Below, piece after piece: positions 6,602-16,546 of a DNA stretch of 64,000 nucleotides; the stretch's first letter is position 1, and each line of letters begins with the position of its first letter. This DNA comes from Rhizobium sp. NXC24 (GTDB taxonomy: Bacteria; Pseudomonadota; Alphaproteobacteria; Rhizobiales; Rhizobiaceae). The notes beneath the pieces were generated by a model. That model was not told the DNA's origin, searched no databases, and worked only from the letters and a program-made list of their open reading frames with translations. The position numbers and the translations under genes were made by a program. The DNA lies in assembly GCF_002944315.1 (NCBI RefSeq), contig NZ_CP024311.1, forward strand, positions 1,092,501-1,156,500, in the 5' to 3' direction.

Positions 6602-8131
6602 CTACCGCTTCAAGCTACCCAGAATCCCTCTCACCAGCGCCCGTCCAACCTGCGTCGCGATCGTACGTGCGGCGCTCTTCATCGCTGCTTCCAAAATCGT
6701 TTCGCGCTGGTAGCCGGAACGGCCGCGGCTTGCCGGTTTGTCATCGTCATCCCCGAAGCCGGGGAGCGTCCAGCGGCCGCCGGCGCTTCCGTCGTCCTGT
6801 TTGGCGGCATCCTGCTCGGCCGCCTTGCCGGCGCGGGCGGCGAGGATTTCGAAGGCGGATTCGCGATCGACCGTCTCGTCGTAGAGGCCGGCGACCGGGC
6901 TGTCGTTGATGACGGCCTGGCGCTCGGTATCGGTCACCGGGCCGATGCGACCCGACGGCGGGCGGATCAAGGTGCGTTCGACGATCGAGGGCGCGCCCTT
7001 GCCTTCAAGCATGGAGATCAGCGCTTCGCCGGTGCCGAGCGTGGTGATGACTTCGGCGCAGTTGAAGGCCGGGTTAGGCCGGAAGGTTTCGGCGGCCGTC
7101 TGGACTGCCTTCTGTTCGCGCGGCGAATAGGCGCGCAGCGCATGCTGAACGCGGTTGCCAAGCTGGGCGAGCACGGTTTCTGGCACGTCGAGCGGGTTCT
7201 GCGTGACGAAATAGACGCCGACACCCTTGGAGCGGATCAAGCGCACCACCTGTTCGACGCGCTCGATCAGCACCTTCGGCGCATCGTTGAAGAGCAGGTG
7301 CGCCTCGTCGAAGAAGAAGACCAGCTTCGGCTTTTCAGGATCGCCGACTTCCGGCAGTTCCTCGAAGAGCTCGGACAGCAGCCACAGCAGGAAGGTGGCG
7401 TAAAGCCTTGGGTTCATCATCAGCTTGTCGGCGGCAAGCACCGAGATCTGCCCATAGCCATCATTGCTGACGCGCATGATGTCGGAAATCTTCAGCGCCG
7501 GCTCGCCGAAGAAGTTTTCCGCCCCCTGCTGCTCCAGCACCAGCAAAGCACGCTGGATCGAGCCGACGGATGACTTCGAGATCAGGCCGAACTGGCTGGA
7601 AAGCTCGCTCGCATGGTCGCCCATATAGTTGAGCAAGGCCTGGAAATCCTTGAGGTCGAGCAGCGCCAGCCCATTGTCATCGGCAATCTTGAATGCGATG
7701 TTGAGCACGCCCTCCTGCGCCTCCGATGCGTTCATTAGCCGTGCCAGCAGCAGCGGCCCCATCTCGGCGATGGTGGTGCGCACGCGATGGCCTTTTTCGC
7801 CGTAGAGATCCCAGAAGATCGCCGGGAATTGTTCGAATTCGTAGGGCTTCAGACCAATTTCCTCGGCCCGTTTCAAAAGGAAATCCTTCGGCTCGCCCTT
7901 GGCGGCGATACCGGAGAGATCGCCCTTGATATCGGCGCAGAAGACGGGCACGCCGGCTTTGGAAAAACCCTCCGCCAGCACCTGCAGGGTCACCGTCTTG
8001 CCGGTGCCTGTCGCGCCGGTGACGAGGCCGTGGCGATTGCCGAATTTCAGCGTCAGATATTCGTCCTTATTGATGCTGTCGTCCGGATTGCGGCTGGCGC
8101 CGACGAAAATCTGTTCATCCTGTTGCGGCAT
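6602..8131 (-). CDS. HerA-like/DUF853 ATPase
   Basis: 509-residue P-loop ATPase of the DUF853 (YjgR-like) group related to HerA/FtsK translocases. The Walker A motif GATGTGKT is at residues 39-46 and the Walker B segment KLVFFFDEAHLLF lies in the middle of the protein; the C-terminal part is charged and Gly-rich (GGRWTLPGFGDDDDKPASRG). ATG 8131 was chosen because AAAGGGAGA lies about 10 bases upstream and MPQQDEQIFVGAS is the usual family N-terminus. There is no nuclease gene of the NurA type beside it. The cellular role of this group is poorly defined. Confidence 0.88.
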   Translation of the reverse strand: MPQQDEQIFVGASRNPDDSINKDEYLTLKFGNRHGLVTGATGTGKTVTLQVLAEGFSKAGVPVFCADIKGDLSGIAAKGEPKDFLLKRAEEIGLKPYEFEQFPAIFWDLYGEKGHRVRTTIAEMGPLLLARLMNASEAQEGVLNIAFKIADDNGLALLDLKDFQALLNYMGDHASELSSQFGLISKSSVGSIQRALLVLEQQGAENFFGEPALKISDIMRVSNDGYGQISVLAADKLMMNPRLYATFLLWLLSELFEELPEVGDPEKPKLVFFFDEAHLLFNDAPKVLIERVEQVVRLIRSKGVGVYFVTQNPLDVPETVLAQLGNRVQHALRAYSPREQKAVQTAAETFRPNPAFNCAEVITTLGTGEALISMLEGKGAPSIVERTLIRPPSGRIGPVTDTERQAVINDSPVAGLYDETVDRESAFEILAARAGKAAEQDAAKQDDGSAGGRWTLPGFGDDDDKPASRGRSGYQRETILEAAMKSAARTIATQVGRALVRGILGSLKR

Positions 8132-8374
8132 CAGGCGTCGTCTCCCTTTGGACGGCGGCACTGCAACCCCGAGAAGTTTTAGGGGCGAGAGGTGCCAGAG
8201 GCCCATTCATTGTTTTGTCCTGACGCTGTTATAAGAAGAGACTTGAATGGGGACAACCGTTCGCTTCATGGTGATGCTTCCGGTAGTGTCGCACACAACC
8301 CGGACAGACTTGAGTCGGTCGGCGCATTCAATTACGTTGACGTTCACGTCATAAGTAACAAGCAGGAGGCCAGA

Positions 8375-8767
8375 ATGAACGAGATTATTGATCAGATCGC
8401 AACGAGAGCCGGCATTTCACCCGATATTGCAGAGAAGGCCGTTGGCATGATGCTGGGCTTCCTACAGCGCGAAGCCCCGGATGGCCCGGTCACCAAGATG
8501 ATCGAGTCCATCCCCGGTGCGTCCGATCTGGTGGCGCAATATAACGGGGAGGAAACGTCCGGCGGTCTGCTCGGCGGCCTTCTGAGCGCCGTTGGCGGTG
8601 GCGGCGGTCTCATGGCGCTCGGCCAGTCGTTGATGAGCAGCGGTCTCAACATGGGCGAAATTTCCTCGCTCGCCAAGGAAACCATCGCGACCGCCCGCGA
8701 ACATGCCGGCGATGAGGTGGTCGATGAGGTCGTCAATTCCGTGCCGGGGTTGAGCCAGTTCCTGTAA
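8375..8767 (+). CDS. conserved small helical protein, unknown function
   Basis: 130 residues with an N-terminal helical segment (MNEIIDQIATRAGISPDIAE), a long glycine stretch in the middle (GGLLGGLLSAVGGGGGLMAL) and a helical C-terminus ending in VDEVVNSVPGLSQFL. No catalytic motif, signal peptide or clear membrane segment is seen. I know similar proteins in Rhizobium as uncharacterised. ATG 8375 has AGGAGG six bases upstream; a longer in-frame extension to 8192 lacks one. A good terminator follows directly, so it is a single-gene unit. Function not known. Confidence 0.75.
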   Translation: MNEIIDQIATRAGISPDIAEKAVGMMLGFLQREAPDGPVTKMIESIPGASDLVAQYNGEETSGGLLGGLLSAVGGGGGLMALGQSLMSSGLNMGEISSLAKETIATAREHAGDEVVDEVVNSVPGLSQFL

Positions 8768-8789
8768 TATGCTGTCATTTGTGACGAAG

Positions 8790-8818
8790 GCCCCGCGGTC
8801 TGATCGCGGGGCTTTTTT
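8790..8818 (+). terminator. rho-independent terminator
   Basis: GCCCCGCG (8790-8797) pairs with CGCGGGGC (8805-8812) around GTCTGAT and is followed by six T. It ends the preceding small gene. Confidence 0.9.
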
Positions 8819-8850
8819 GTTTGATCATTCAGCAGGTTGCAAATTGTCCC

Positions 8851-10209
8851 ATGGCCGCCAATTCCATTCCATCGCTGTTACCGAACGGGCCTGGCCATCG
8901 GTTCGTGCTCTATGGCGATTCTTGTTCCGGAGTTCCAGGCGCGCTGCACGAAGAGACCTTCGTCGCCGTCAACGCCGTCCTGCGCCGGCTTGATCCGCCG
9001 CCGGAATTCATCCTGTTTCCGGGCGACGAGATCATTGGCCTGACCGCCGATCCGGAAGCCTTGAGGGCGCAATGGCGGCATTGGTTCGAGCATGAAATGG
9101 GCTGGCTCGACCGACGGAAAACGCCGCTTTGGCACACGACCGGCAATCACACCACCTATGATGAAATGAGCGAGCAGGTCTTTCGCGAGGTCCTGCAGCT
9201 TCCACAAAACGGTCCGCCAGGCCAGGAAGGCCTGTCTTACTGGGTGCGCCGCGGCGATCTCCTCCTTGTTTTCGTCCATACGCTGTGGACCGGTCTCGGT
9301 GGCGAGGGTCATGTCGAGACAGAGTGGCTGGAGGCAACGCTGAAACAGCATGGAGATGCACGCCATAAGATCGTCCTCGGCCATCACCCGGTTTTCCCCA
9401 TCAACGGTTTTTCCGGATCCTATCAGCGCGAGGTCGGCCCGGATTACACCAAGCGATTTTGGGATATTCTGGTGGAAGCGGACGTTCTGGCCTATGTCTG
9501 CAGCCATATCCTCGCCTTCGACGTCCAGGTTCACCGCGGCGTCCTGCAGCTTTGCACCTCCGGCGCAGGCACTGCGCATAGAATGCCGGAGGGCGTGGAA
9601 TATCTTCATTGCATCCAGGCGGCACTCGATGCGGACGGTCTTCGCTATCAGGTGCTGGATACGGACGGCATCGTTCGCGAACGATTGCAATGGCCTTTCA
9701 AGCCGGCCGATCCCGAGAGCTGGCAAACCCTGTCACCCGGGATGCATCGAGCCAGCTTTACCGGCTCGATGAACAATGATCGCATCATCGAATTGCGGAT
9801 AAGGGGCCGCATGCCGAAGGCGGCACATCCGCCAGCCCAAACACTCTTCTCTGCCTTCAACGCCGATGCCATCGCGCCGTTCTGGCTCGGCTTGCGTGGT
9901 CCGAGGCAAACGCTGACCTTGATTCTTGGTCGCGATCCCGGCCGCAGCCCGCATTACTGGTTCGGGCCTGATCTCGCAGCCGGTCAGTCCTTCGATGTCG
10001 ATATCGCTCTGCATGCCGGCATGGGGCCAGGCGGCATGCTTTATCGCATGCATGGCGATGACAGATGGACTTCATTCGACGGAGCTTCCGCCACCGGCCT
10101 TGAACGCTTGGTCTGGCCGGCGCAATGGAGCGTTGGCCATGGTCAGCGCGGCACTGAAGACCGCGCCTTCATGGGCGAGGGGTTGGAGGTAGCGTTTGCA
10201 GTGGGATAG
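8851..10209 (+). CDS. calcineurin-like metallophosphoesterase with C-terminal extension
   Basis: 452-residue protein. The N-terminal half has the five-motif metallophosphoesterase pattern: YGDS (Asp23), FPGDE (Asp59), TTGNHTT (Asn99, His100), VLGHHPVFP (His178-179) and VCSHI. The C-terminal 150 residues form a separate domain of unknown type with repeated PxxW and FWLGL-like beta segments. No signal peptide is visible. Family members cleave phosphomonoesters or diesters using two metal ions; the substrate cannot be read. It is convergent with zwf, with only 27 bases between the stops. The start at 8851 is the first ATG; a TTG at 8821 overlaps the previous terminator region. Confidence 0.8.
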   Translation: MAANSIPSLLPNGPGHRFVLYGDSCSGVPGALHEETFVAVNAVLRRLDPPPEFILFPGDEIIGLTADPEALRAQWRHWFEHEMGWLDRRKTPLWHTTGNHTTYDEMSEQVFREVLQLPQNGPPGQEGLSYWVRRGDLLLVFVHTLWTGLGGEGHVETEWLEATLKQHGDARHKIVLGHHPVFPINGFSGSYQREVGPDYTKRFWDILVEADVLAYVCSHILAFDVQVHRGVLQLCTSGAGTAHRMPEGVEYLHCIQAALDADGLRYQVLDTDGIVRERLQWPFKPADPESWQTLSPGMHRASFTGSMNNDRIIELRIRGRMPKAAHPPAQTLFSAFNADAIAPFWLGLRGPRQTLTLILGRDPGRSPHYWFGPDLAAGQSFDVDIALHAGMGPGGMLYRMHGDDRWTSFDGASATGLERLVWPAQWSVGHGQRGTEDRAFMGEGLEVAFAVG

Positions 10210-10236
10210 GCGCTGCGCGGCCTTCCCCTTTACGCC

Positions 10237-11736
10237 TCAATCGTCTCCAATCCGATGCCAGACGCGGCCGTCGCGTCCGATGAGTTCGTCTGCGCAGGCC
10301 GGTCCCATGCTGCCTGGCGCGTAAGGATCGGGTTTGCTGCCGTCGGCCCAGAGATCAAGGAAAGGCTGCACGGCCGCCCAGCCGGCTTCGATGCTGTCGG
10401 CACGCTGGAACAGAGTCTGGTCGCCGACGAAGAGTTCGTAGAGCAGCGATTCATAGCCCGTCTGATGACCGATGTCGAAGTGGTCGGCATAACGGAAGTC
10501 GAGCTCGATCGGCGAGGTCTTTAGGACCAGCCCCGGCGATTTGATGGAGATTCCCATCTGCAGCCCTTCGTTCGGCTGCACCTGAATGATCAGCTTGTTC
10601 GGTGGCAGGTCCGGTCGCGCGGCCGCGCGGGGAAATTGCGCGAAAGGTACTTGCCGGAAGGTGATGACGACTTCAGTGTCACGGGCCCTCAAGGCCTTGC
10701 CCGTGCGCAGATAGAAGGGCACGCCTGCCCAGCGCCAGGTGTCGACGAAAAGTTTCAGCGCCACGTAGGTTTCGGTATTGCTGTCTGGCGCGATATCCGG
10801 CGTCTCTGTGTAGGCCGGCAGATCTTTGCCGTCGAGTGGTCCGGCGGTGTAGGCGCCGCGCACGGCGTTTTTCGCCGCTTCGTCTCGCGAATAGTGGCGC
10901 AGCGCCTTTAGCACCTTACCCTTTTCGTTTCGGACGGATTCTGCGTCGAAGCTGTTCGGCGGTTCCATGGCCACCATGGCAAGAAGCTGGAACAGATGGT
11001 TCGGCACCATATCGCGCAAAGCGCCTGTCGCGTCGTAGAACTTGCCGCGCGTACCGACGTCCACCAATTCCGCGGCAGTGATCTGCACATGGTCGACGTA
11101 GTTGTTGTTCCACAGGGCTTCGATCATCATGTTGGCAAAGCGCGTCGTCATGATGTTCTGCACCGTTTCCTTGCCGAGGAAATGGTCGATGCGATAGATT
11201 TGGCTCTCGTCCGCGCTGTGCAGAAGCGTCGCGTTCAACATCTGCGCCGAAGCGAGGTCATGACCGAACGGCTTCTCGATGGCGATGCGCCGGAAGACGC
11301 CGGCGGTTTCGTCAAGAAGCCCATGCTCGGCTAAGCGGCTGGTGATGTCGCCGAAAAAGCGCGGCTGCACGGCAAAATAGAAAGCGGCATTGGCGCTCGG
11401 CGCATGCTGCAGCCGATCGGTGATTTCCTGATAGATTGCGCCCTGCGTGAAGTCTCCGGAAATATATGAGATGCGCGTCTTCAACCTCTGCCAGGCGTCG
11501 CTCTGCTGCGCTTGCTCCATTCCGTTTGTGGCGAGGAAGGTGTCAAGACGCTCGACCAGGAACTCGTCGCCACCAGGTTCGATGCTGACGCCGAGCACAC
11601 GCAGATCGTCGCCCAACATGCCGGCCTTAGTCATGTTGATCAGCGTCGGCATCAGCAACCGGCGCGTCAGGTCGCCGGTTGCACCGAAGATGACGAGCGT
11701 CAGCGGCGGAGCGGGGGGAACGGTAAAGCCGGTCAC
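10237..11736 (-). CDS. zwf: glucose-6-phosphate 1-dehydrogenase
   Basis: Cytoplasmic first enzyme of the oxidative pentose phosphate and Entner-Doudoroff routes, oxidising glucose 6-phosphate with NAD(P)+. It has 499 residues, the usual length. The dinucleotide motif FGATGDLT is at residues 17-24 and the substrate-binding signature RIDHFLGKE is present. The start is GTG 11736 with GGAGG seven bases upstream; the upstream ATG at 11783 is out of frame. Neither pgl nor edd is adjacent, unlike the usual rhizobial zwf-pgl-edd operon, so this may be a second zwf copy. That last point is inference. Confidence 0.95.
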   Translation of the reverse strand: MTGFTVPPAPPLTLVIFGATGDLTRRLLMPTLINMTKAGMLGDDLRVLGVSIEPGGDEFLVERLDTFLATNGMEQAQQSDAWQRLKTRISYISGDFTQGAIYQEITDRLQHAPSANAAFYFAVQPRFFGDITSRLAEHGLLDETAGVFRRIAIEKPFGHDLASAQMLNATLLHSADESQIYRIDHFLGKETVQNIMTTRFANMMIEALWNNNYVDHVQITAAELVDVGTRGKFYDATGALRDMVPNHLFQLLAMVAMEPPNSFDAESVRNEKGKVLKALRHYSRDEAAKNAVRGAYTAGPLDGKDLPAYTETPDIAPDSNTETYVALKLFVDTWRWAGVPFYLRTGKALRARDTEVVITFRQVPFAQFPRAAARPDLPPNKLIIQVQPNEGLQMGISIKSPGLVLKTSPIELDFRYADHFDIGHQTGYESLLYELFVGDQTLFQRADSIEAGWAAVQPFLDLWADGSKPDPYAPGSMGPACADELIGRDGRVWHRIGDD

Positions 11737-11783
11737 GAACGCACCTCCGTCGGGAATAGGGAGATCAGGTTTCTGGACGACAT
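11733..11783 (-). CDS. possible 16-residue leader peptide of zwf
   Basis: ATG 11783 opens a 16-codon frame, MSSRNLISLFPTEVRS, whose TGA stop overlaps the GTG start of zwf as GTGA. The arrangement would couple zwf translation to the leader. There is no strong ribosome-binding site in front of it, so it may be coincidence. Confidence 0.25.
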   Translation of the reverse strand: MSSRNLISLFPTEVRS

Positions 11784-11918
11784 GAATCTTCTCCTTCAGC
11801 CGGTTGTGCTGATGCTTGGGCGAGGATGTTCTAACCCAAGATCGAGAAAACCGGAATCGCTTTTCGAAAGGGTTGCGCTCCGAGGCACGTCGCCACAGTA
11901 TAAATGCTACATGGCGCC

Positions 11919-12689
11919 CTACTTCTTTACCGCCACCATAAACAGCCGCGGAAACCGCAGCAGGACTTTGCCGTCCACCAATGGCGGATAGGCCTTTTCG
12001 ATGCGCGCGAGATAGTCGGCCGCAAAAGCATCGCGATGCTCAGGCGCGGCATGATCGAGATAGGGGCGCAGGCCCGTGCCCTTGACCCATTCGACGATGG
12101 CGGCGGCATTTTCCAGCGGATGATTGTAGTTGGTGTGCCAGAGGTCGATGCGGGCGGACTTGCCGATCAGCCGGTTGTAATAGGCCGAGGGCGAGGGAAG
12201 GGGATTGCGACGCACGCTCTTTCTGGCAAAGGCCTCACTCCAGGGGCCGTCTTTTCCTGTCTCCTCCATCATCAAATGGCTGAGTTCGGTCAGATTGTCT
12301 GGCATCTGGATGGCGAGCACGCCGCCTGGCCTCAACCCGTCCATCAGCCGTTCGAAAATGTCGATGTGATCAGGCAGCCATTGGAAAACGGCGTTGGCAA
12401 AAAGCAGATCGACAGGTTCTTCCGGCTGCCAAGTGGCAAGATCGGCCCTGAGAAACTCCGTGCCGGGCATGCGCTTGCGGGCCGCCTCCAGCATGTTCTC
12501 GTCGCTGTCGAGCCCGGAAACGCCGGCGGCACCGTAGCGTTCGACGATCAGCTCCGTCGAGTTGCCAGGCCCGCAGCCGAGATCGATAGCGCGATCTACG
12601 CGCTCCAACGGCACCTGCGCGAGTAGGTCACGCGCCGGGCGCGTGCGTTCATCCTCGAACTTCACATATTGGCCGGCAGACCATGCCAT
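11919..12689 (-). CDS. tam: trans-aconitate 2-methyltransferase
   Basis: SAM-dependent class I methyltransferase of 256 residues, the usual length for Tam, which methylates trans-aconitate formed by spontaneous isomerisation of cis-aconitate. The SAM-binding motif DLGCGPGN is at 36-43; the family N-terminus [19 protein letters not shown] and [12 protein letters not shown] are typical. It is probably a single gene, running in the same direction as zwf but about 180 bases upstream of it. The Tam assignment is by overall resemblance; other small-acid methyltransferases share the fold. Confidence 0.85.
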   Translation of the reverse strand: MAWSAGQYVKFEDERTRPARDLLAQVPLERVDRAIDLGCGPGNSTELIVERYGAAGVSGLDSDENMLEAARKRMPGTEFLRADLATWQPEEPVDLLFANAVFQWLPDHIDIFERLMDGLRPGGVLAIQMPDNLTELSHLMMEETGKDGPWSEAFARKSVRRNPLPSPSAYYNRLIGKSARIDLWHTNYNHPLENAAAIVEWVKGTGLRPYLDHAAPEHRDAFAADYLARIEKAYPPLVDGKVLLRFPRLFMVAVKK

Positions 12690-12876
12690 GACTTATCCTC
12701 TTCATCAGCTTGTATGCCCGATACGAGTGGACCCGGACCTTGTCGATATTGGGCCTGTGGAGTTTGATCATTTCATGGGCGAGATCGCCAGGGGTGAAAT
12801 TTCGACCCTCGTGCGGCAAATGGCCCAGGAGATCGCTGATCGGGGATAGGTGCCGAGAGCTATTGTGCGACGCCTT

Positions 12877-13941
12877 CTATTTTCCCTTCACCGCCAGGAT
12901 GCGCTTTGCCACCTCATCCAGCGCTGCCGTATTGCGGGCGATGAGTTGTTGCGCGACGTTCGTCAGCGCGTCGATGTTGCCGTCAGAGGCATCATCCAGT
13001 TCGTCGTTGGCGCCGACGAGCGCGCCGTCGATGCGAAAATAGGCAAGCTTGCCCACATTGGCCGGTGTGACCTGCGTCGACCCGTCAACCATCTTCGTCT
13101 TGGCAGGGTTGAGCAGCGAATTGGCCTCGTAGGAGGCTGTCGATACCTGGCCTTGCATCAGGATTGAAATCAGCGGCGTACCGTTGGCGGGGTTGATCCA
13201 GCCGAGTGCGCCCCAGCTTTTTGCCTGTTGATAGGGAATAGGACGGTTCTGCTGGCCGGTGCCGAGCGACAGAACCACGACAGAGTTGCCGCCTTTCTCC
13301 CAGCCCATCTTACGGGCTTCGACATAGGCGGCGAGGATAGGATCGTTGGCGAAGACGCCGCCGTCGATCAAGGGGACGGAGCGGTTCGGATCATCGACGG
13401 GTTTGGCGAAATTTTCGATCAGCGCCGGCTCGAAATAGCTCGGCGCGGCGGAGGTGGCGCGGCAAGCCTCCCAATAGCGGAAATGGCTGTTTTCATCGTC
13501 GGAATTGGACATGATCAGCGCCTGGCGTGCCTTGATGTCGTAAGCCGTGATCAGCACCTTGGTCAGCCCGGCGGCAATCTCGGCGGTTCCCAGCCGGACC
13601 TGCAGCTTCGCTTCCAATGGCGCTGCATCGTAACGCTCCTCCGCCAGTCCGCCGAGATTGATGATTTTCGACACCAGTGTCGTGCCGAAAATATCCTGCC
13701 CCTCTTTGGCATAGAGCTTGACGAGATCATCCGGCGTGCAGGCGGCATCGCCGTTGCCGGAAGGGTGCGGGCAGGTGAGCCCGGCTGCGATGATCCCGCC
13801 GGTCGACGTGCCGGCGATCAGATCGAAGGCTTTGTACATCGGCAAGCCGTTCAGCCGCTTCGCGAGTTCGGCCACGATGAGCGCCGGAATGAGCCCGCGA
13901 ATACCGCCGCCGTCGATGGATAGGATGAACCGCATTGTCAT
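12877..13941 (-). CDS. patatin-like phospholipase
   Basis: 354-residue lipid acyl hydrolase of the patatin family. The oxyanion motif DGGGIRG is at 10-16, the nucleophile elbow GTSTGG at 44-49 with Ser46, and the catalytic aspartate lies in the DGGVFAND motif further on. No signal peptide is visible, so it probably acts in the cytoplasm or on the inner membrane face. The C-terminus is helical. The neighbours do not suggest a pathway. The substrate, phospholipid or other acyl ester, is unknown. Confidence 0.88.
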   Translation of the reverse strand: MTMRFILSIDGGGIRGLIPALIVAELAKRLNGLPMYKAFDLIAGTSTGGIIAAGLTCPHPSGNGDAACTPDDLVKLYAKEGQDIFGTTLVSKIINLGGLAEERYDAAPLEAKLQVRLGTAEIAAGLTKVLITAYDIKARQALIMSNSDDENSHFRYWEACRATSAAPSYFEPALIENFAKPVDDPNRSVPLIDGGVFANDPILAAYVEARKMGWEKGGNSVVVLSLGTGQQNRPIPYQQAKSWGALGWINPANGTPLISILMQGQVSTASYEANSLLNPAKTKMVDGSTQVTPANVGKLAYFRIDGALVGANDELDDASDGNIDALTNVAQQLIARNTAALDEVAKRILAVKGK

Positions 13942-14047
13942 GGAATTCCCCTCCTATATCTGCCCGTCGGCAAAGATAGCAGCGGCATTGCATCGATCAA
14001 TGAAAGCGGAGCGTTCTCGCCTACCTCTTGTGGAGGGGAGAGAATGC

Positions 14048-15088
14048 CTAAAAACGTGTAATCACGCTGATGCCCGTACCTTCCGCCTTGTCCAGCGCCA
14101 TCAGCGCCGGCACGGCCTCTTCCAGGCTGATTTTGCGGCCGATCAGCTTTTGTGGGGCGATCTTGCCAGCGGCGAGCATGTCCAGCATGGCGTCGTAACG
14201 CCAGGCCTGCATGCCGTGGCTGCCGTAGATTTCCAGCTCATGGCCGATCACCTGCGCCATCGGGATTTGCGGCGCCGCATGTTCGCCCAGCATCAGGCCG
14301 ACCTGCACATGCCGGCCGCGGCGGCGGAGATTCTTGATGGAATTGAAGCAGGTGACGGGATGGCCGAGCGCATCGATAGACACATGCGCGCCGCCCTTGG
14401 TGATCTCCCGCACAGCCTCCGTGACATCGGCCACACCAGCCGCATTGATCGTCGCTACCGCGCCGCATTCGCGGGCGAAAGCCAGCTTCTCGTCGGAAAT
14501 ATCGATGGCAATGGCATTCGCGCCGAGCGCGCTTGCGATCATGATGGCGGACAGGCCGACGCCGCCGCAGCCATGCACCGCGATCCATTCGCCCGGACGC
14601 GTCCTGGCTTGGTCGGCGACGGCGCGGAAAGACGTGGCGAAACGGCAGCCGAGGCTCGCCGCCGTCGCGTCGTCGATCGTCTCCGGTAGGTGGACGAGAT
14701 TGGTGTCGGCATAATCAATCGCCGCATATTCGGCGAAGGACCCCCAATGGGTGAAGCCGGGCTGGAATTGGTTTGGGCAGACCTGCTGATTGCCGGAATG
14801 GCATTCGGCGCAATGGCCGCAGCCGGAAACGAAGGGCACGGTGACGCGGTCGCCGACCTTGAAGCGAACGACGCCCCGACCGGTCGCTACCACCTTGCCG
14901 GCAAGTTCATGGCCGGGCACATGCGGCAGCTTGATATCGGGATCATGGCCCATCCAGCCATGCCAATCGCTGCGGCAAAGCCCCGTGGCGCCGATGGCGA
15001 TCACGACGCCGTCCTCGCTGGGCGTGGGGTCGGGAAGGGTACGAATATCGGGTGTGGCCTCGAAGGCCTCGTAATACATCGCTTTCAT
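14048..15088 (-). CDS. zinc-dependent alcohol dehydrogenase (MDR family)
   Basis: 346-residue medium-chain dehydrogenase. Catalytic-zinc candidates are Cys38 (GLCRSD), His60-Glu61 (PGHELAGKV) and a later residue; the structural zinc is bound by Cys90, Cys93, Cys96 and Cys104 ([17 protein letters not shown]). A Rossmann domain follows ([18 protein letters not shown]). ATG 15088 was chosen as the normal N-terminus MKAMYYEAF; the in-frame extension to 15148 has no typical sequence. It is divergent from the aminotransferase gene. The substrate, an alcohol, polyol or aldehyde, cannot be told from sequence. Confidence 0.88.
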   Translation of the reverse strand: MKAMYYEAFEATPDIRTLPDPTPSEDGVVIAIGATGLCRSDWHGWMGHDPDIKLPHVPGHELAGKVVATGRGVVRFKVGDRVTVPFVSGCGHCAECHSGNQQVCPNQFQPGFTHWGSFAEYAAIDYADTNLVHLPETIDDATAASLGCRFATSFRAVADQARTRPGEWIAVHGCGGVGLSAIMIASALGANAIAIDISDEKLAFARECGAVATINAAGVADVTEAVREITKGGAHVSIDALGHPVTCFNSIKNLRRRGRHVQVGLMLGEHAAPQIPMAQVIGHELEIYGSHGMQAWRYDAMLDMLAAGKIAPQKLIGRKISLEEAVPALMALDKAEGTGISVITRF

Positions 15089-15296
15089 GGGACTCTCACG
15101 CATTCTGCCGCAGTTGGTATCGTCCATCATTTTTCCTGATTCATCCATTCGTCAAGCTATTGTTTCGGCGCATGAAAATTGCGCGGGGAATGCGGCTTCC
15201 GGCGCTTTGTTGCGAATGGATTTCAAGCGGAAGTTTCCGCTTGACCCCCAGGTTGTGCGGGTTTTTCCTTCTTGCCGCTTTCAGGAGGAAATCATC

Positions 15297-16184
15297 ATGG
15301 CCGTCGATACATCCCCCCGCACCACAACCTGGACCTATGTCGATGGAGAATGGCTCACCGGTAACCCGCCGCTGATCGGCCCGACATCGCACGCCATGTG
15401 GCTGGGCTCGACCGTGTTCGACGGCGCCCGCTGGTTCGACGGTATCGCGCCCGATCTCGACCTCCACTGCCAGCGCGTCAACCGCTCCGCGCTCGCCATG
15501 GGCCTGAAGCCGCTCAAGTCCGCTGAGGAAATCGAAGCGCTCGCCTGGGAAGGCGTGGAGAAGTTCGACGGCAAGACGCCGATCTACATCAAGCCGATGT
15601 ATTGGGGTGAACACGGCTCGGCGGGAAGTGTCGTCGCCGTCGATGCAGAATCGACCTGTTTCGCGCTTTGCCTGTTCGAAGCGCCGCTGGGCGGCCATGG
15701 CGGCGTGACGTTGACTGTCTCGCCCTTCCGCCGCCCGTCGCCGGAAACCGCCATGACCGACGCCAAGGCCGGCTCGCTTTATCCGAACAGCGGCCGCATG
15801 ATCGTGGAAGCGAAGAAGCGCGGCTTCGACAATGCGCTGGTGCGCGACATGAACGGTAATGTCGTCGAGACTGCCTCGTCCAACGTTTTCATGGTGAAGG
15901 ACGGCATCATCTACACGCCGGTCGCCAACCGCACCTTCCTCGCTGGCATCACCCGCGCCCGTGTCATGGGCCTGTTGCGCCAGGCAGGGTTTGACGTGCG
16001 GGAGGAGACGCTCTCGGTTGAGCAATTCATGGCAGCCGACGAGATCTTTACCACCGGCAACTATTCCAAGGTGGTTTCGGTCAACCGTCTCGACGACCGC
16101 GAATTCCAGCAGGGTCCGATCGCCCGCAAGGCGCTGGAACTTTACATGGACTGGGCTTACGGGCGCAGCGCCAGCGAAGAGTGA
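15297..16184 (+). CDS. branched-chain amino acid aminotransferase-like (class IV)
   Basis: 295-residue PLP-dependent fold-type IV transaminase. The PLP lysine is Lys157 in TDAKAGSLYPNSG, and Glu191 in ETASSNVF is the expected cofactor-ring contact. Length fits D-amino-acid and branched-chain aminotransferases of this class. ATG 15297 has AGGAGGA eight to nine bases upstream; a longer frame back to 15087 overlaps the divergent dehydrogenase start. Some class IV enzymes act on other substrates, so the branched-chain assignment is family-level. A weak hairpin follows the stop. Confidence 0.82.
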   Translation: MAVDTSPRTTTWTYVDGEWLTGNPPLIGPTSHAMWLGSTVFDGARWFDGIAPDLDLHCQRVNRSALAMGLKPLKSAEEIEALAWEGVEKFDGKTPIYIKPMYWGEHGSAGSVVAVDAESTCFALCLFEAPLGGHGGVTLTVSPFRRPSPETAMTDAKAGSLYPNSGRMIVEAKKRGFDNALVRDMNGNVVETASSNVFMVKDGIIYTPVANRTFLAGITRARVMGLLRQAGFDVREETLSVEQFMAADEIFTTGNYSKVVSVNRLDDREFQQGPIARKALELYMDWAYGRSASEE

Positions 16185-16185
16185 A

Positions 16186-16210
16186 ACCCTTCTCTTAGAT
16201 AGGGAAGGGT
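16186..16210 (+). terminator. weak hairpin after the aminotransferase
   Basis: ACCCTTC (16186-16192) pairs with GAAGGGT (16204-16210) with an 11-base loop. No T-run follows, so it is a possible but weak terminator. Confidence 0.35.
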
Positions 16211-16352
16211 AATGTGCCGCGCGAAACGTTGGAAGCGCTCGCGCGCTCCGGAGTCGATTTCATCTGCGGTCGGACATAGTTAAATTGGGCGGTGTGAAGA
16301 TAGCATTTGTGGTAAAATGAGGTGGGCCGGCAAAGCTATTGAGGAGGCCGCC

Positions 16353-16475
16353 ATGAAAATATCTCTTCCCCCTTCTGTCTATCTCTTCGACTATTACAGG
16401 CTGTTTTTGCAGCTCTGTGTTATCGCCGCCACCGGGTTCGTCATCTATTCAATGTTGTTCGGGTTCACTTGGTGA
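16353..16475 (+). CDS. 40-residue single-pass membrane microprotein
   Basis: ORF of 40 codons (MKISLPPSVYLFDYYRLFLQ, then a hydrophobic stretch LCVIAATGFVIYSMLFGFTW). Residues about 17-38 form one predicted membrane helix with an aromatic-rich N-terminal part. GAGGAGG (16341-16347) sits five bases before the ATG, an excellent ribosome-binding site. It lies between the aminotransferase and the DUF1488 gene, which starts 71 bases later with its own GAGGAGG, so the two may be co-transcribed. No family was recognised. Small size means it is easily missed by automatic annotation. Confidence 0.6.
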   Translation: MKISLPPSVYLFDYYRLFLQLCVIAATGFVIYSMLFGFTW

Positions 16476-16546
16476 CGTCAGGAGCGATTGAAGCCGCCGG
16501 TTCCTACGGGACCGTCGGGGACGCTTTGTTTCAGAGGAGGTCGGCG

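Noticed and set aside
6512..7573. 353-residue plus-strand ORF
   Set aside because: Antisense to the HerA-like ATPase, with shadow-type composition.
12688..12849. Plus-strand ORF of 53 residues between tam and the patatin gene
   Set aside because: It begins inside the antisense start of tam with no ribosome-binding site. The sequence is mildly protein-like but there is no support.
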